A stretch of DNA of 47,836 bases from Treponema sp. (GTDB taxonomy: Bacteria; Spirochaetota; Spirochaetia; Treponematales; Breznakiellaceae), in NCBI GenBank assembly GCA_009784975.1, contig WQXG01000018.1, positions 1-47,836 of the forward strand, given 5' to 3'. The notes under the pieces were generated by a model. That model saw only the letters and a program-made list of their open reading frames with translations. It was not told the origin of the DNA and made no database searches. The translations under genes and the position numbers were made by a program. Numbering within the stretch: the stretch's first letter is position 1; each line of letters starts with the position of its first letter. This document shows positions 1-8,726 of this stretch, piece by piece.

Positions 1-321
1 CCTAATTATTAAAACATCACGAATATCGCCATTTTTTGCTACATTATCTGGCTGTAACGAAATAGTTAATTTATCTTTTCCATCTTCTACTATTTTTGGT
101 TCCATTAGAATAATTGCTTCAATGCCAGCAGTTGCAGATTTCAACATATCTTTTTGAATATTTATATCTACTTCATTATATCTATCTCGAGCAATATTTA
201 AACTACTATTTTTAACAATTTCTAACGGGCGGATCTTCCTTAATAATTTTTCAATTGCTATTATACAAGCATACTCATAAGCTTTTCCCATGACAGTTGA
301 TTTTATTGTTGACTTTGACAT
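1..321 (-). CDS. HaeIII-like type II restriction endonuclease, N-terminal part (cut by window edge)
   Basis: About 107 N-terminal residues are visible, beginning [18 protein letters not shown] and including the stretch EIVKNSS; the 3' end lies outside the window. The ATG overlaps the TAA of the methyltransferase by one base (TAATG), the usual sign of translational coupling. The context (directly after an M.HaeIII-like methylase) and the AYEYA / KNSS stretches, which resemble my memory of R.HaeIII, suggest an enzyme cutting unmethylated GGCC. The catalytic region is not in view, so function is inferred mainly from context. The gene is AT-rich compared with the backbone genes that follow, consistent with transfer. 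Confidence 0.6.
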   Translation of the reverse strand, partial: MSKSTIKSTVMGKAYEYACIIAIEKLLRKIRPLEIVKNSSLNIARDRYNEVDINIQKDMLKSATAGIEAIILMEPKIVEDGKDKLTISLQPDNVAKNGDIRDVLIIR

Positions 322-1388
322 TATACCTTCTTAGCCATAATATGCTTTTTTAGAACTTTATGAGTATAACCTATACTTTTTAATTTATATTTTTCAGAAG
401 ATTTTTTACTATGATTTTCAATTTGTTTTTTAATAGCAGTTGCAATTATTCCTGCCATTTCGACAGGAACAGCATTACCAACCATCTTATAACCATCTTC
501 CAAATCCGTATAATAAAAAATGAAATCATCTGGAAAAGTTTGTAAACGAGCACATTCACGGATTGTCATACGTCTGTATAAATGTTCCTTTCCTTTAAAA
601 AATTCTCTTTTATTTTGTTCAATAAATACCATTTTGGGAGCTTGTGGGTGTAATTGCGCTTGACGACCTGTAGCCTGAACAGTAAATCCTGGTTCATTCC
701 ATTGACGAACACGGTTACGACTCATAAAAATTGTAGAAAAACTACCTACAAAATATTCATGATTTGGAATATTAACTTCAGGATTAGTTTTATTTTTTGA
801 AAGAGCGGGAATAGCGGTCTTTTTTAAATCATCTATAGCTTCTTTTAAATTAGTATAATCATTGGTAGGTTCAGGAAATTTAAATGTAAATCCTAGATCT
901 TTTCGGATTCCTATATAAAAAACACGCTTGCGATCTTGCGGAATTCCATAATCAACAACATTTATAAGATTAACAGAAAGGTTATAACCCGCTTTAGAAA
1001 AAAGACTTTTTATATTTTCAACTGCTTCCGAATGTCTTGAAGAAAGCATACCAACAACATTTTCAGCAAGAAAAAATTTTGGTTTTTTATCTTTTAAAAT
1101 TCTTATATAATCAAAAAATAATTGCCCTCTAGAATCTTTTATACCGCGAAGAGACCCTGCTTCTGACCATGATTGGCATGGCGGACCGCCAATAATTCCA
1201 TCACAATCAGGCACCTCAGATGATTGTATTTCACGAATGTCTCTTTTATCCAATTTACAAGGGTGATTTTCTTCATATGTCTGCCAAATAGTTTTATCAT
1301 ACTCATTTGCAAATACAACTTTATAGCCCGCTTTTTCAAATCCCAAATCAAGACCACCAGCCCCTGCAAACAAACTAACAATTTTCAT
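321..1388 (-). CDS. DNA (cytosine-5-)-methyltransferase, M.HaeIII-like (probable GGCC specificity)
   Basis: C5 methylase of 355 residues that transfers a methyl group from SAM to cytosine. Motif I is [11 protein letters not shown] at residue 7, motif IV is GGPPCQSW with catalytic Cys71, followed by the AENV motif, [10 protein letters not shown] (VIII), [12 protein letters not shown] (IX) and GNAVPV (X). The target-recognition stretch around [21 protein letters not shown] resembles M.HaeIII as I remember it, as does the position of the Cys. I chose the start MKIVSLF rather than a longer ORF beginning 15 codons upstream because the family starts just before motif I and a GGGG stretch lies upstream. 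The C-terminal tail is slightly longer than in M.HaeIII. It is the first gene of an R-M pair. Confidence 0.92.
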   Translation of the reverse strand: MKIVSLFAGAGGLDLGFEKAGYKVVFANEYDKTIWQTYEENHPCKLDKRDIREIQSSEVPDCDGIIGGPPCQSWSEAGSLRGIKDSRGQLFFDYIRILKDKKPKFFLAENVVGMLSSRHSEAVENIKSLFSKAGYNLSVNLINVVDYGIPQDRKRVFYIGIRKDLGFTFKFPEPTNDYTNLKEAIDDLKKTAIPALSKNKTNPEVNIPNHEYFVGSFSTIFMSRNRVRQWNEPGFTVQATGRQAQLHPQAPKMVFIEQNKREFFKGKEHLYRRMTIRECARLQTFPDDFIFYYTDLEDGYKMVGNAVPVEMAGIIATAIKKQIENHSKKSSEKYKLKSIGYTHKVLKKHIMAKKV

Positions 1389-1408
1389 AAAAACCCCGTT
1401 TATTAACA

Positions 1409-1421
1409 TGTCATTTTGACA
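1409..1421. promoter_or_regulatory. Palindrome upstream of the methyltransferase gene
   Basis: TGTCA-N3-TGACA, a perfect 5-bp inverted repeat about 20 bp upstream of the methylase ATG, in the AT-rich stretch where the promoter should lie. It could be an operator for autoregulation, as several C5 methylases repress their own promoter. No HTH extension is visible on this methylase, so the role is speculative. Confidence 0.25.
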
Positions 1422-1542
1422 CACCAAAATCACCCAAAATCTTAACTTCCTTATTTTAACCTTTTTCTGTTTTTATGTCAAATACTTCAAAATTTAATGT
1501 CAAATCTAGCAAACTTCCTTGAAAGTCCTTGCCAATCCCCTC

Positions 1543-1605
1543 TCCCCCCGTTCGTGTCCGTTAGTGTTTTGCCAACGAAGTTTCTAGGCGGTTCGTGGTA
1601 AAAAA
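1543..1605 (-). repeat. Dispersed repeat R1 (copy 1)
   Basis: On the minus strand it reads TTTTACCACGAACCGCCTAG, then a segment containing AACTTCGTTGGC, ending CACGAACGGGGGG. Related copies occur near 2283, 21139, 21237, 22622 and 23268. The C-rich and CT-rich flank to about 1640 holds nothing else I recognise. Confidence 0.75.
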
Positions 1606-1641
1606 TTCCTCTTCCTCCCCCCTCTCCCCTCTGCCAATCCC

Positions 1642-2262
1642 TCACCGCGGAATAAATATAATTTTCTCGCAATCATTAATCTTTATTACCTCGCAATGCG
1701 GGCTGAGTTTTTTCCAGTAATTTAGAATTTTCTTTCTGCCGGTTTCTACGTCGCAGCTGAATTTTTCTGATAAATAATTCAGGTTGGTTCTATCTTTTTC
1801 ATTCAGGGCGGAAGAAAATTGTAAAGGGAAAGGTTTTATTATTATTCCGCCGCAGTCGTAGCCGAAAAAATTAATCATCTTTTTAGAAATGATTTTGCCA
1901 AGGCCCTTTCCCTGAAACGATTTTTCTAAAGTTATTTGGTCAAGTATCAATACATTGTTTGACGGCGGACAATCATTTAATTCTTCTGAAATATATCCGT
2001 TTTCATAAATACAACAGACATAATCGTATAATTCCTGATATTCCCTATCGCATAAATCAACAATATCCAATTTATTGTCAATTGCCCTGTTGGCATGCAA
2101 ATATATCAGGTCTATTTTTCCGATTTCTTTTTCTTCTTCGACCTCATAGTCTTTATCAAGTTTTTGATAAATTATGGGGCTCGAAAAATGGGTGATGTAA
2201 TCATCTTCGGAAATGCCGGCATGAATTTTAAAACAAAATTCAATTTTCTCATTATCTTTCAT
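1642..2262 (-). CDS. GNAT-family N-acetyltransferase (substrate unknown)
   Basis: A 206-residue soluble protein. The segment LILDQITLEKSFQGKGLGKI, residues 106-125, carries the acetyl-CoA pyrophosphate-binding signature Q-x-x-G-x-G (Q117, G120, G122) that follows the central beta strand in GNAT enzymes. The remainder shows no feature I can tie to a substrate. The gene stands alone, flanked on both sides by R1 repeats in the same orientation, which makes it look like a moved module rather than part of an operon. Its final codons run into an AT-rich stretch before the first R1 copy. The fold assignment is fairly good; the acceptor is unknown. Confidence 0.6.
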   Translation of the reverse strand: MKDNEKIEFCFKIHAGISEDDYITHFSSPIIYQKLDKDYEVEEEKEIGKIDLIYLHANRAIDNKLDIVDLCDREYQELYDYVCCIYENGYISEELNDCPPSNNVLILDQITLEKSFQGKGLGKIISKKMINFFGYDCGGIIIKPFPLQFSSALNEKDRTNLNYLSEKFSCDVETGRKKILNYWKKLSPHCEVIKINDCEKIIFIPR

Positions 2263-2282
2263 ATTATCTCCTTAAAAAATAT

Positions 2283-2336
2283 GTTCGTGTTCGTTCGTGT
2301 TTTGCCAACGAAGTTTCTAGGCGGTTCGTGGTAAAA
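2283..2336 (-). repeat. Dispersed repeat R1 (copy 2)
   Basis: Same orientation as copy 1, with the same AACTTCGTTGGC-containing core. The pair brackets the acetyltransferase gene as direct repeats. Confidence 0.75.
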
Positions 2337-2344
2337 CCTCTTGC

Positions 2345-3622
2345 CTAAAAATCAAATAACGGCAGCTGTAAGCCCGCTCCATCCTGATTTGACAGCAGGC
2401 GGCGGATACGCACCGGGTCATCGGGCTGCTCGATAAATTTACCGGCGGCTGTTAAAAAATAACGCGCGCGTTTTAAGACAGCGCCCATTCTTTGCAAATT
2501 TTCCATTGATAAACTTCGGGAACGGCGCGTCTCTATGATACGGCGGGCTGTCTTTGCGCCGATGCCGGGGACACGCAGTAAAGTTTCGTAATCGGCGCGG
2601 TTGATTTCTATCGGGAAAAAGTTTAAGTTCTTTAAAGCCCAAACCGTTTTAGGATCCAGGTGCGCGTCAAGGAACGGATTTTCCTCGGTTAAAATTTCGT
2701 TTGCGCTGAAATGGTAAAAGCGCAAAAGCCAATCCGCCTGATAGAGACGGTGTTCTCTTACCAAAGGCGGTCCGATATTATCAGGCAGGCGAGAATCGGT
2801 ATTGTTACCCGGATGAATAAATGCCGAATAGTACACTCGCTTTAGGGAAAATTTATTGTAGAGCGAACTAGTAAGGTTGATGATTTGCCTGTCATCCTCG
2901 TTTGTTGCACCTACGATGAGCTGGGTGCTCTGCCCTGCCGGAGCAAACCATGGAGCGGCTGTTTTTCCGGCGGATAAAAATTGCGGTTTACTGCGTGTTT
3001 TTTCAAATTCGCCGCTGATACAGGAAAAATCGTTCATCGCGCCAAGGATTGTTTTTTTTGATTTTTCCGGCGCAAGGCAGCAAAGGCTTTTTTCTGTGGG
3101 CAATTCGATATTTACGCTTAACCTGTCTGCCCAAAGACCGGCTTCGCGGATCATTTTTTCGCCGGTTCCGGGAATTAGTTTTAAGTGAATGTAGCCGCCG
3201 TACCCCATTTCCGTGCGAAGTGTTTTTGCCGTTTCTATAAGTTTTTCCATTACAATATCGGGGTCTGCAAAAATACCCGATGATAAAAAAAGCCCTTCGA
3301 TATAGTTACGGCGGTAGAATTCGCTTGTTAACTGCGCCAATTCTTTGGCTGTAAAACTCGCTCTTTTTATATCCGCAGATGCGCGGTTGACGCAATATGC
3401 GCAGTCGTACTTACAGACATTGGAATACAATACTTTTAAAAGACTTACGCAGCGGCCGTCCTCTGTCCAGCTATGACAAACACCCATGGGAAGACTTGTA
3501 CCGAATTTATTGGAAGCAGCCCCCTGCCCCTTAAAACCGGTGCTCCCTGACGTTGCGCAGGAAGCATCGTATTTTGCGGCGGCACAGAGGACAGAAATTT
3601 TTTCGTGCAGGTCGTGGTTCAT
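2345..3622 (-). CDS. Putative DNA modification/repair radical SAM protein with helix-hairpin-helix
   Basis: A 425-residue protein. The radical SAM 4Fe-4S motif C-x3-C-x2-C is seen as CKYDCAYC near residue 73, preceded by a conserved-looking GVCHSWTEDGRC block. Near residue 350 a helix-hairpin-helix is visible (LLRVPGIGAKTARRI), implying DNA binding. This order matches the family annotated as putative DNA modification/repair radical SAM protein, normally encoded next to a uracil-DNA-glycosylase-like partner. No such partner is in this window; the upstream neighbour is a membrane protein. The exact reaction is not known for the family. The gene looks intact, with base composition like the neighbouring backbone genes. 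Confidence 0.8.
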   Translation of the reverse strand: MNHDLHEKISVLCAAAKYDASCATSGSTGFKGQGAASNKFGTSLPMGVCHSWTEDGRCVSLLKVLYSNVCKYDCAYCVNRASADIKRASFTAKELAQLTSEFYRRNYIEGLFLSSGIFADPDIVMEKLIETAKTLRTEMGYGGYIHLKLIPGTGEKMIREAGLWADRLSVNIELPTEKSLCCLAPEKSKKTILGAMNDFSCISGEFEKTRSKPQFLSAGKTAAPWFAPAGQSTQLIVGATNEDDRQIINLTSSLYNKFSLKRVYYSAFIHPGNNTDSRLPDNIGPPLVREHRLYQADWLLRFYHFSANEILTEENPFLDAHLDPKTVWALKNLNFFPIEINRADYETLLRVPGIGAKTARRIIETRRSRSLSMENLQRMGAVLKRARYFLTAAGKFIEQPDDPVRIRRLLSNQDGAGLQLPLFDF

Positions 3623-3671
3623 CTATCCATAAGACTACACAAATGTTTAGGGGTTTGTCAAGAGGTAAATC

Positions 3672-4439
3672 TTACTTTTTTTTGATTTTCCCAATAATTG
3701 ACTTTACTTCCCCGATAATTTCCTTTAGATAGCAGAAAATAAACAAGACCATACATATCCAGCCAAGATGAAGCATATAAACCAGCCAGCCGTGATTGAA
3801 ATTCAGTACAGGTATATTTTCTACCGGGGGACGAACGATAAACCAGAAATTTACGTCCGGATTCCAGCCGAAAAACGCGTTCAGCCAGATAGCCAATATC
3901 AATACAAGGAAAATTAAACCGGAGGCTATACCGAAGCTTTTAATTGTGTATTCGACGGGTTTGGATAAATACAGGTAAAGACCAAGGAAAATCAGCATTG
4001 CATGGTAGATAAAATAACGATAGGTTGCAAATTCAACAAGCCCATGAAAGTTGATAGCCGCAGACGGTATAAGCATCCCTATAAAGCCGCCTCCTACCAT
4101 TGTAGGATACATAAAATACAATAAAATCTTGCATTTTTTGGGGCATTCAGAAACCGCCAGGGCAAATATCAGGAAGATTTGAAACGGACACATATTGAAG
4201 GGCAAATGTTCCGCGGGCAAACGAAAACCGAATTCTGTTCCTTCTATAAAAAACAGTATTTTTTCGATTTCGCTTAAAATTCCGATGATTGCGCAAACCC
4301 AAATCAATTTTTTATTGTATCCTAATTTCTTTGAAAAATAGAATGCAAGAATTGCCGCCAATGTCCACAGAACCACCAGAAAAATTATATGGGAAACAGA
4401 AAATAATCCCATTGGATATTGAATATCATATACACGCAT
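3672..4439 (-). CDS. YwaF-type (TIGR02206/TMEM164-like) integral membrane protein
   Basis: A 255-residue protein with about seven hydrophobic segments and a lysine-rich C-terminus. Family-like landmarks are LPFNMCPFQIFLIF near residue 80 and YRYFIYHAMLIFLGLY near residue 140, with His and Asn/Cys residues inside membrane helices. The start is supported by an AGGAG about 7 nt upstream. The function of this family is not established in bacteria. It lies 50 bp upstream of the radical SAM gene on the same strand and could be co-transcribed with it. Confidence 0.65.
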   Translation of the reverse strand: MRVYDIQYPMGLFSVSHIIFLVVLWTLAAILAFYFSKKLGYNKKLIWVCAIIGILSEIEKILFFIEGTEFGFRLPAEHLPFNMCPFQIFLIFALAVSECPKKCKILLYFMYPTMVGGGFIGMLIPSAAINFHGLVEFATYRYFIYHAMLIFLGLYLYLSKPVEYTIKSFGIASGLIFLVLILAIWLNAFFGWNPDVNFWFIVRPPVENIPVLNFNHGWLVYMLHLGWICMVLFIFCYLKEIIGEVKSIIGKIKKK

Positions 4440-4474
4440 TTTTTAACTCCTATAAATTGATATATAACATTTTT

Positions 4475-5749
4475 TTATAAATTATGCAAGATCTCAGGCG
4501 TGCGCTCAAGCGTGCGCTCAGGCGTGCGCTCAAGCGTGCGTTTAAATAATAGCAAAAAAGAATGCCAAATACGCTTTAAAAAGCTCCCTTTTTCATAAGC
4601 TTTTGCGGTAACAAGCGGCACACGTTTTATTTCGCCGTATTCATCAGAGATGATTAAATATCCTGCATGAGAATTTTCCTCTAGCGGAGCTTTTATAAAA
4701 CCTTCTATTATTGTTTTATATTCTATTCCTTCGCTGCGAGAAACAGGGGAGGTAAATTCCGCGGGGATGGCATACTTTAACTGCACGGTTTTTTCTCTTC
4801 CTTTCCACAAAGGCACATTGTCAGGAGGCGCAATTGGCGGGTAGATTGTTTCAAAATTATTAAAAACCCATGTAAAAATGCGCAAACCGTCCGCTTCACG
4901 GACTCTTTCCGAAGGAGCGCCCATAAGTATCAATATAAAACGGCTGTTATCCCTTTGTGCTGTTAGCGCGATATTATATCCGGATTCTACAATGTAGCCG
5001 GTTTTTAATCCGTCTACTCCGGAAAATCTTCTTAGTAAAAAATTTCTGTTAAACTGTTCAATAGTTCGCGGATTTTCGCGGTATCTTTCAATTTCATTTT
5101 CTGCCAATGGATATGAAAAAGACGGAACTGAATGGAAATCCCTAAGGCTTTCAGGATGTTTCATGATATATTGATGGCAGAAATACGCAAACTCCTGCGC
5201 TGTTGTATTGTTCTGCTCCGAATAGCCAGATGCTTCAACAAAGCGCGTAACATTAAGACCCATTTTTTTTGCTTCGGCTGTCATAAGTTCTCCAAAATCA
5301 CTCATTGAACGGGCAAAACGCAGAGCAACAGCTACAGAAGCGTCATTGCCGGAAGAAACCGCAAGCCCCAGCAATAATTCGCGTAACGTAACCCTTTGTC
5401 CGGGTTCAAGAAACATCAGGCTGGAACGGCGCGGCTGCCTTTGCGCCCAGCTTTCCACTGTTACAGGAATTAGCTCATCATAACAGGCGCGCCCTTCTTT
5501 AATTTCATTCATAACAAGAAACATGGTCATTAGCTTTGCAAGCGAAGCCGGAGGAATTTCTTCATTTGCGTTTTTTGAATAAATTAACGCTCCTGTTGCC
5601 GCGTCAATTAAAACAGCTGCGCGGGAAACAATCTGCGGTGCATTTTTAATATACGGTTCAAGCAAAGGCGGCGTAGAATAATACTGCGCAAATAAACAAA
5701 CCGGAAAAAAAATAAAAACAAACAAAGGTGCGAAAGCGCGGATTTTCAT
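4475..5749 (-). CDS. dacA: D-alanyl-D-alanine carboxypeptidase (PBP5/S11 family)
   Basis: Serine DD-carboxypeptidase that trims peptidoglycan pentapeptides in the periplasm. Residues 1-21 form a signal peptide (FVFIFFPVCLFAQ). The three penicillin-binding motifs are present: SLAK (Ser69, Lys72), SGN (133-135) and KTG (249-251), followed by the S11 C-terminal beta domain. The start MKIRAFAPLF is preferred over an ORF extending 15 codons upstream because it begins the signal peptide and leaves a one-base gap after asnS. The C-terminus has an amphipathic stretch (IWHSFLLLFKR) suited to membrane anchoring, then an odd tail RTLERTPERTLERTPE encoded by a 12-bp tandem repeat. Last gene of the long backbone run. 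Confidence 0.92.
   Translation of the reverse strand: MKIRAFAPLFVFIFFPVCLFAQYYSTPPLLEPYIKNAPQIVSRAAVLIDAATGALIYSKNANEEIPPASLAKLMTMFLVMNEIKEGRACYDELIPVTVESWAQRQPRRSSLMFLEPGQRVTLRELLLGLAVSSGNDASVAVALRFARSMSDFGELMTAEAKKMGLNVTRFVEASGYSEQNNTTAQEFAYFCHQYIMKHPESLRDFHSVPSFSYPLAENEIERYRENPRTIEQFNRNFLLRRFSGVDGLKTGYIVESGYNIALTAQRDNSRFILILMGAPSERVREADGLRIFTWVFNNFETIYPPIAPPDNVPLWKGREKTVQLKYAIPAEFTSPVSRSEGIEYKTIIEGFIKAPLEENSHAGYLIISDEYGEIKRVPLVTAKAYEKGSFLKRIWHSFLLLFKRTLERTPERTLERTPEILHNL
4494..4540. repeat. 12-bp tandem repeat inside the dacA 3' end
   Basis: Just under four units, alternating TCAGGCGTGCGC and TCAAGCGTGCGC on the plus strand. They are in frame and encode R-T-L/P-E units at the extreme C-terminus, so copy-number change by slippage would alter length without a frameshift. 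Confidence 0.9.
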
Positions 5750-5750
5750 T

Positions 5751-7139
5751 TTATAATCCTGCCTGACCTGCCGCGCGCGGATAGGGAATAACATCTCTTA
5801 TGTTCGCCATGCCGGATATATATTGAATAAGCCTTTCAAAGCCAAGTCCAAAACCTGCATGAGGAGCGGTTCCGTAACGGCGAAGATCAAGGTACCACGA
5901 ATAATCTTTTGGTGACATTCCAGCCTCTTTTATCCTATTGCATAATTTTTCATAATCGTCTTCCCGCTGAGATCCTCCGATAATTTCACCTAACCTGGGA
6001 ACAAGCACATCCATTGCGCGTACTGTTTTGTTATCATCGTTTAGTTTCATATAAAATGCCTTTATCTCTTTTGGATAATCTGTTACAATTACAGGACCGC
6101 CCGCTATTTTTTCTGTCAAAAACTTTTCATGTTCGCTTTGCAGATCGCATCCCCAGCGCGGTTCGAATTCAAAAAGCGATTTGTTTTTTTCCAGTTCCCT
6201 GACTGCATCGGTATATGTAACATGCGTAAACTTTGCGTTTGCTGTCTGCCCAAGACTTTCAATTATTCCTTTTTCCACATGCGTATCAAAAAATGCAAGC
6301 TCATCAGCGCATTCTTCCAGCGCAGATTTAATTATATATTTTAAAAATTCTTCTGCCAGATCCATATTATCTTTTAAATCCGCAAATGCTGCTTCCGGTT
6401 CCACCATCCAGAACTCCGCAAGATGACGCGCTGTGTTGGAATTTTCAGCCCTGAATGTAGGACCGAATGTATAAACACGCGAAAGCGCCATAGCATAAGT
6501 TTCTGCTTCAAGCTGGCCTGAGACTGTTAAAAATGTCTGCTTTCCAAAAAAATCTTTTGCCCACTGCCCTGCCTCTTTCGCAGAAAGCGTCGTCACCTGA
6601 AACATCGCCCCCGCTCCCTCGCAATCTCCCGCAGTGATAATCGGCGTATGCAAATATTGAAAATCCCTCTCCTTAAAAAACCTATGAATGGCAAAAGCCA
6701 TACTGCTTCTAAGGCGAGCTACGGCTCCAAAAGTATTTGTTCTGGCACGCAAATGCGCTATCTCACGAAGAAACTCCAGCGAGTGGCGTTTTTTCTGAAG
6801 AGGATATGCCGGTATATCACCGTCAGTTTCAGCGGGGGCTTTTCCAAGCACCGCAAGGGAAACTGCCGCAACTTCAACTGCCTGCCCTGAGGCGGGAGAA
6901 GCGACAAGTTTACCTGTTATTTTTACAGACGCGCCTGTAGTAAGAGAGGCAAACTCGTTTGCAAGCGTTTCATCGGGCTCATTGAATGTTGCCTGAATTC
7001 CGGCAAAACATGAGCCGTCGTTAACTTCTACAAAAACCAGGTTTTTCATCTCCCTTTTTGTTCTTACCCAGCCGTAGATTTCTACATCCTGGGACATTGG
7101 AGATTGCGTAAGTATGTTTTTAATAAGCATTGGCAGCAT
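5751..7139 (-). CDS. asnS: Asparaginyl-tRNA synthetase
   Basis: A 462-residue class IIb synthetase that charges tRNA-Asn in the cytoplasm. An N-terminal OB-fold anticodon domain begins near VEIYGWVRTKR. Motif 2 is GPTFRAENSNTARHLAEFWM and motif 3 is GFGLGFERLIQY; the C-terminal block LDLRRYGTAPHAGF...RDVIPYPR is characteristic of AsnRS rather than AspRS. Length fits the family. The first in-frame ATG (MLPMLIKN) is kept, but a second ATG three codons in is equally possible, as no Shine-Dalgarno is seen before either. It sits between an RluA-type gene (29 bp upstream) and dacA (1 bp downstream). Confidence 0.95.
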   Translation of the reverse strand: MLPMLIKNILTQSPMSQDVEIYGWVRTKREMKNLVFVEVNDGSCFAGIQATFNEPDETLANEFASLTTGASVKITGKLVASPASGQAVEVAAVSLAVLGKAPAETDGDIPAYPLQKKRHSLEFLREIAHLRARTNTFGAVARLRSSMAFAIHRFFKERDFQYLHTPIITAGDCEGAGAMFQVTTLSAKEAGQWAKDFFGKQTFLTVSGQLEAETYAMALSRVYTFGPTFRAENSNTARHLAEFWMVEPEAAFADLKDNMDLAEEFLKYIIKSALEECADELAFFDTHVEKGIIESLGQTANAKFTHVTYTDAVRELEKNKSLFEFEPRWGCDLQSEHEKFLTEKIAGGPVIVTDYPKEIKAFYMKLNDDNKTVRAMDVLVPRLGEIIGGSQREDDYEKLCNRIKEAGMSPKDYSWYLDLRRYGTAPHAGFGLGFERLIQYISGMANIRDVIPYPRAAGQAGL

Positions 7140-7145
7140 GATGGT

Positions 7146-7174
7146 ATTTTATATTTTAAATGATTAATTTACAA
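7146..7174 (-). promoter_or_regulatory. Possible internal promoter for asnS-dacA
   Basis: TTGTAA and TAAAAT boxes with a 17-bp spacer on the minus strand; the -35 box overlaps the stop of the preceding gene. The expected start point falls at or next to the asnS ATG, which would give a leaderless transcript and fits the absence of a Shine-Dalgarno. Confidence 0.35.
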
Positions 7175-7813
7175 TTGGTGGATTTTGAATTCAAGGCTTT
7201 TGTTGTCTTTTGGGTTTGGAAAAAATAATGCGTGGGAACGCAGGGCAAGCAGAGTGCCGGAATCTAACGAATACAAAGGGTCGTTTTTTATGGGATAGCC
7301 TATCCAGCAAAGATGACAGCGTATCTGATGGCGGAAACCGCGTTTTATTCTGGCAGTAATGTTATTCTCTTTTATTTTAATTATCTCTGTACGGTAAAAT
7401 CCGCCCTTATCTTTGGCAATTTCCTTGTGTTTTTTTCCGTCTTCTATAACCGGACGCACCTGTTTTCTGCCGGGTCCAAAGGGACGAAAATAGCTTTCTA
7501 CTGTAAATGGCGGTGTATTTTCATTTAACCTTGGAGGAAATCCTTCCATTTCGATTTTGGATGAACAAACAGCGGAATATTCTTTTATAAATTCCCCATT
7601 GTCCTGAGCCGATTTAAAAAAATGATAACTTTTTTCATTTTTTGCAAAGAGTACAAGTCCGTTGGTTTCATAATCAAGGCGGTGCATGATATCAAAGACG
7701 GCAGAAGAATGTATTTTGCACCATTTCAAAAGATCCGGAATACAGTGCATTTTTGGAGGTTTAAAAACAACAATGAAATCTTCTGTTTCTTCGAGGATGT
7801 ACGGATTATCCAA
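7169..7813 (-). CDS. RluA-family RNA pseudouridine synthase (short form)
   Basis: A 214-residue protein with the RluA signature HRLDYETNGLVLFAK; catalytic Asp is residue 47. Conserved blocks later in the family are visible (GFRHQIRCHL and YPIKNDPLY). It lacks an S4 domain and is shorter than RluD-type enzymes. It is predicted to isomerise a uridine in rRNA or tRNA; the site cannot be told from sequence. Its start overlaps the end of rluD by 8 bp, so the two synthases are translationally coupled. Its 3' neighbour is asnS. Confidence 0.85.
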   Translation of the reverse strand: MDNPYILEETEDFIVVFKPPKMHCIPDLLKWCKIHSSAVFDIMHRLDYETNGLVLFAKNEKSYHFFKSAQDNGEFIKEYSAVCSSKIEMEGFPPRLNENTPPFTVESYFRPFGPGRKQVRPVIEDGKKHKEIAKDKGGFYRTEIIKIKENNITARIKRGFRHQIRCHLCWIGYPIKNDPLYSLDSGTLLALRSHALFFPNPKDNKSLEFKIHQL

Positions 7814-8726
7814 GAGGCGCCCCCAATTTTTCCATTATTTTAAGAAAACGATCCGGCACAGGAGATGTAAAAATACTTTCTTTTGTTTCGCCTGGCAAAA
7901 TTATTTCCAATCGCTTTGAGTGAAGCATGAGGCTCGCATCAGGAAACTGACTGTCGCTTTTCCCGTAAACAGGGTCTCCAAGTATCGGGCAGCCAAGCCA
8001 GCGCATATGAACGCGAAGCTGATGAGTACGTCCTGTTTTGGGACGAAGCAAAAGCAGCGAATGGTTTTTCCATTGTTTTATTATTTTATAAAATGTTACG
8101 GAATGTCTTCCGTTAGCCGAAACTGTAAAACGTTTGCGATTCGCCGGATCCCGGGAAATATTTGTCTCTATACGTCCTTTTGCATCCTTTGGCACTCCGC
8201 ATACAATCGCTATATAACTTTTTTTTACTTTTCTGTTTTTAAACTGATCTGACAAAAAAAGATGGGTTCTTTCATCCCATGCCGCAATTATAATACCAGA
8301 TGTTTCTTTATCCAGACGATGAACAATCCCGGGGCGTAAACCCGCATCCGATGCAGAACCGTTTCTTTGAATTTTTCTGTAATACAGGGCATTCGCAAGA
8401 GTTCCCTGCCTATTTCCCGCGCCGGGATGAACAACCAAACCTTGAGCTTTGTTCACAACAATGCAATTTTCGTCTTCCCATACAATTTCAAGAGGAATAT
8501 TTTCCGCTATTATTCCATCTATCGGCGGATCATCCCAGAAAATTTCAAGGTTATCACCGGCTTTTACAAGCCTTGAAATCTTTACTTCCTTTCCGTTAAT
8601 TTTCGCGTTAAGATTTCTTGCCCTAATCTGCGAACGGGAAAGAATATTTAAAATCTCTGACACATAACGATCCAGGCGCATGGGCAAAGAAGAATGATCT
8701 TCTGCAAAACAGGAATAGGCTGGCAT
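7806..8726 (-). CDS. rluD: 23S rRNA pseudouridine synthase, RluD-like
   Basis: A 306-residue protein with an N-terminal S4 RNA-binding domain (RLDRYVSEIL...SRSQIRARNLNAKINGKEV, residues 17-50) and a catalytic domain with GIVHRLDKETSG (catalytic Asp139) and RTHQLRVHMRWLGCPILGD. It is full length for RluC/RluD enzymes, which modify 23S rRNA; RluD rather than RluC is a best guess. Its ATG overlaps the stop of the upstream membrane-protein gene by one base (TAATG), and its 3' end overlaps the second synthase gene. Confidence 0.85.
   Translation of the reverse strand: MPAYSCFAEDHSSLPMRLDRYVSEILNILSRSQIRARNLNAKINGKEVKISRLVKAGDNLEIFWDDPPIDGIIAENIPLEIVWEDENCIVVNKAQGLVVHPGAGNRQGTLANALYYRKIQRNGSASDAGLRPGIVHRLDKETSGIIIAAWDERTHLFLSDQFKNRKVKKSYIAIVCGVPKDAKGRIETNISRDPANRKRFTVSANGRHSVTFYKIIKQWKNHSLLLLRPKTGRTHQLRVHMRWLGCPILGDPVYGKSDSQFPDASLMLHSKRLEIILPGETKESIFTSPVPDRFLKIMEKLGAPLG

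Noticed and set aside
1487-1672. 61-codon ORF through the R1 region
   Set aside because: It is a translation of repeat and CT-rich sequence.
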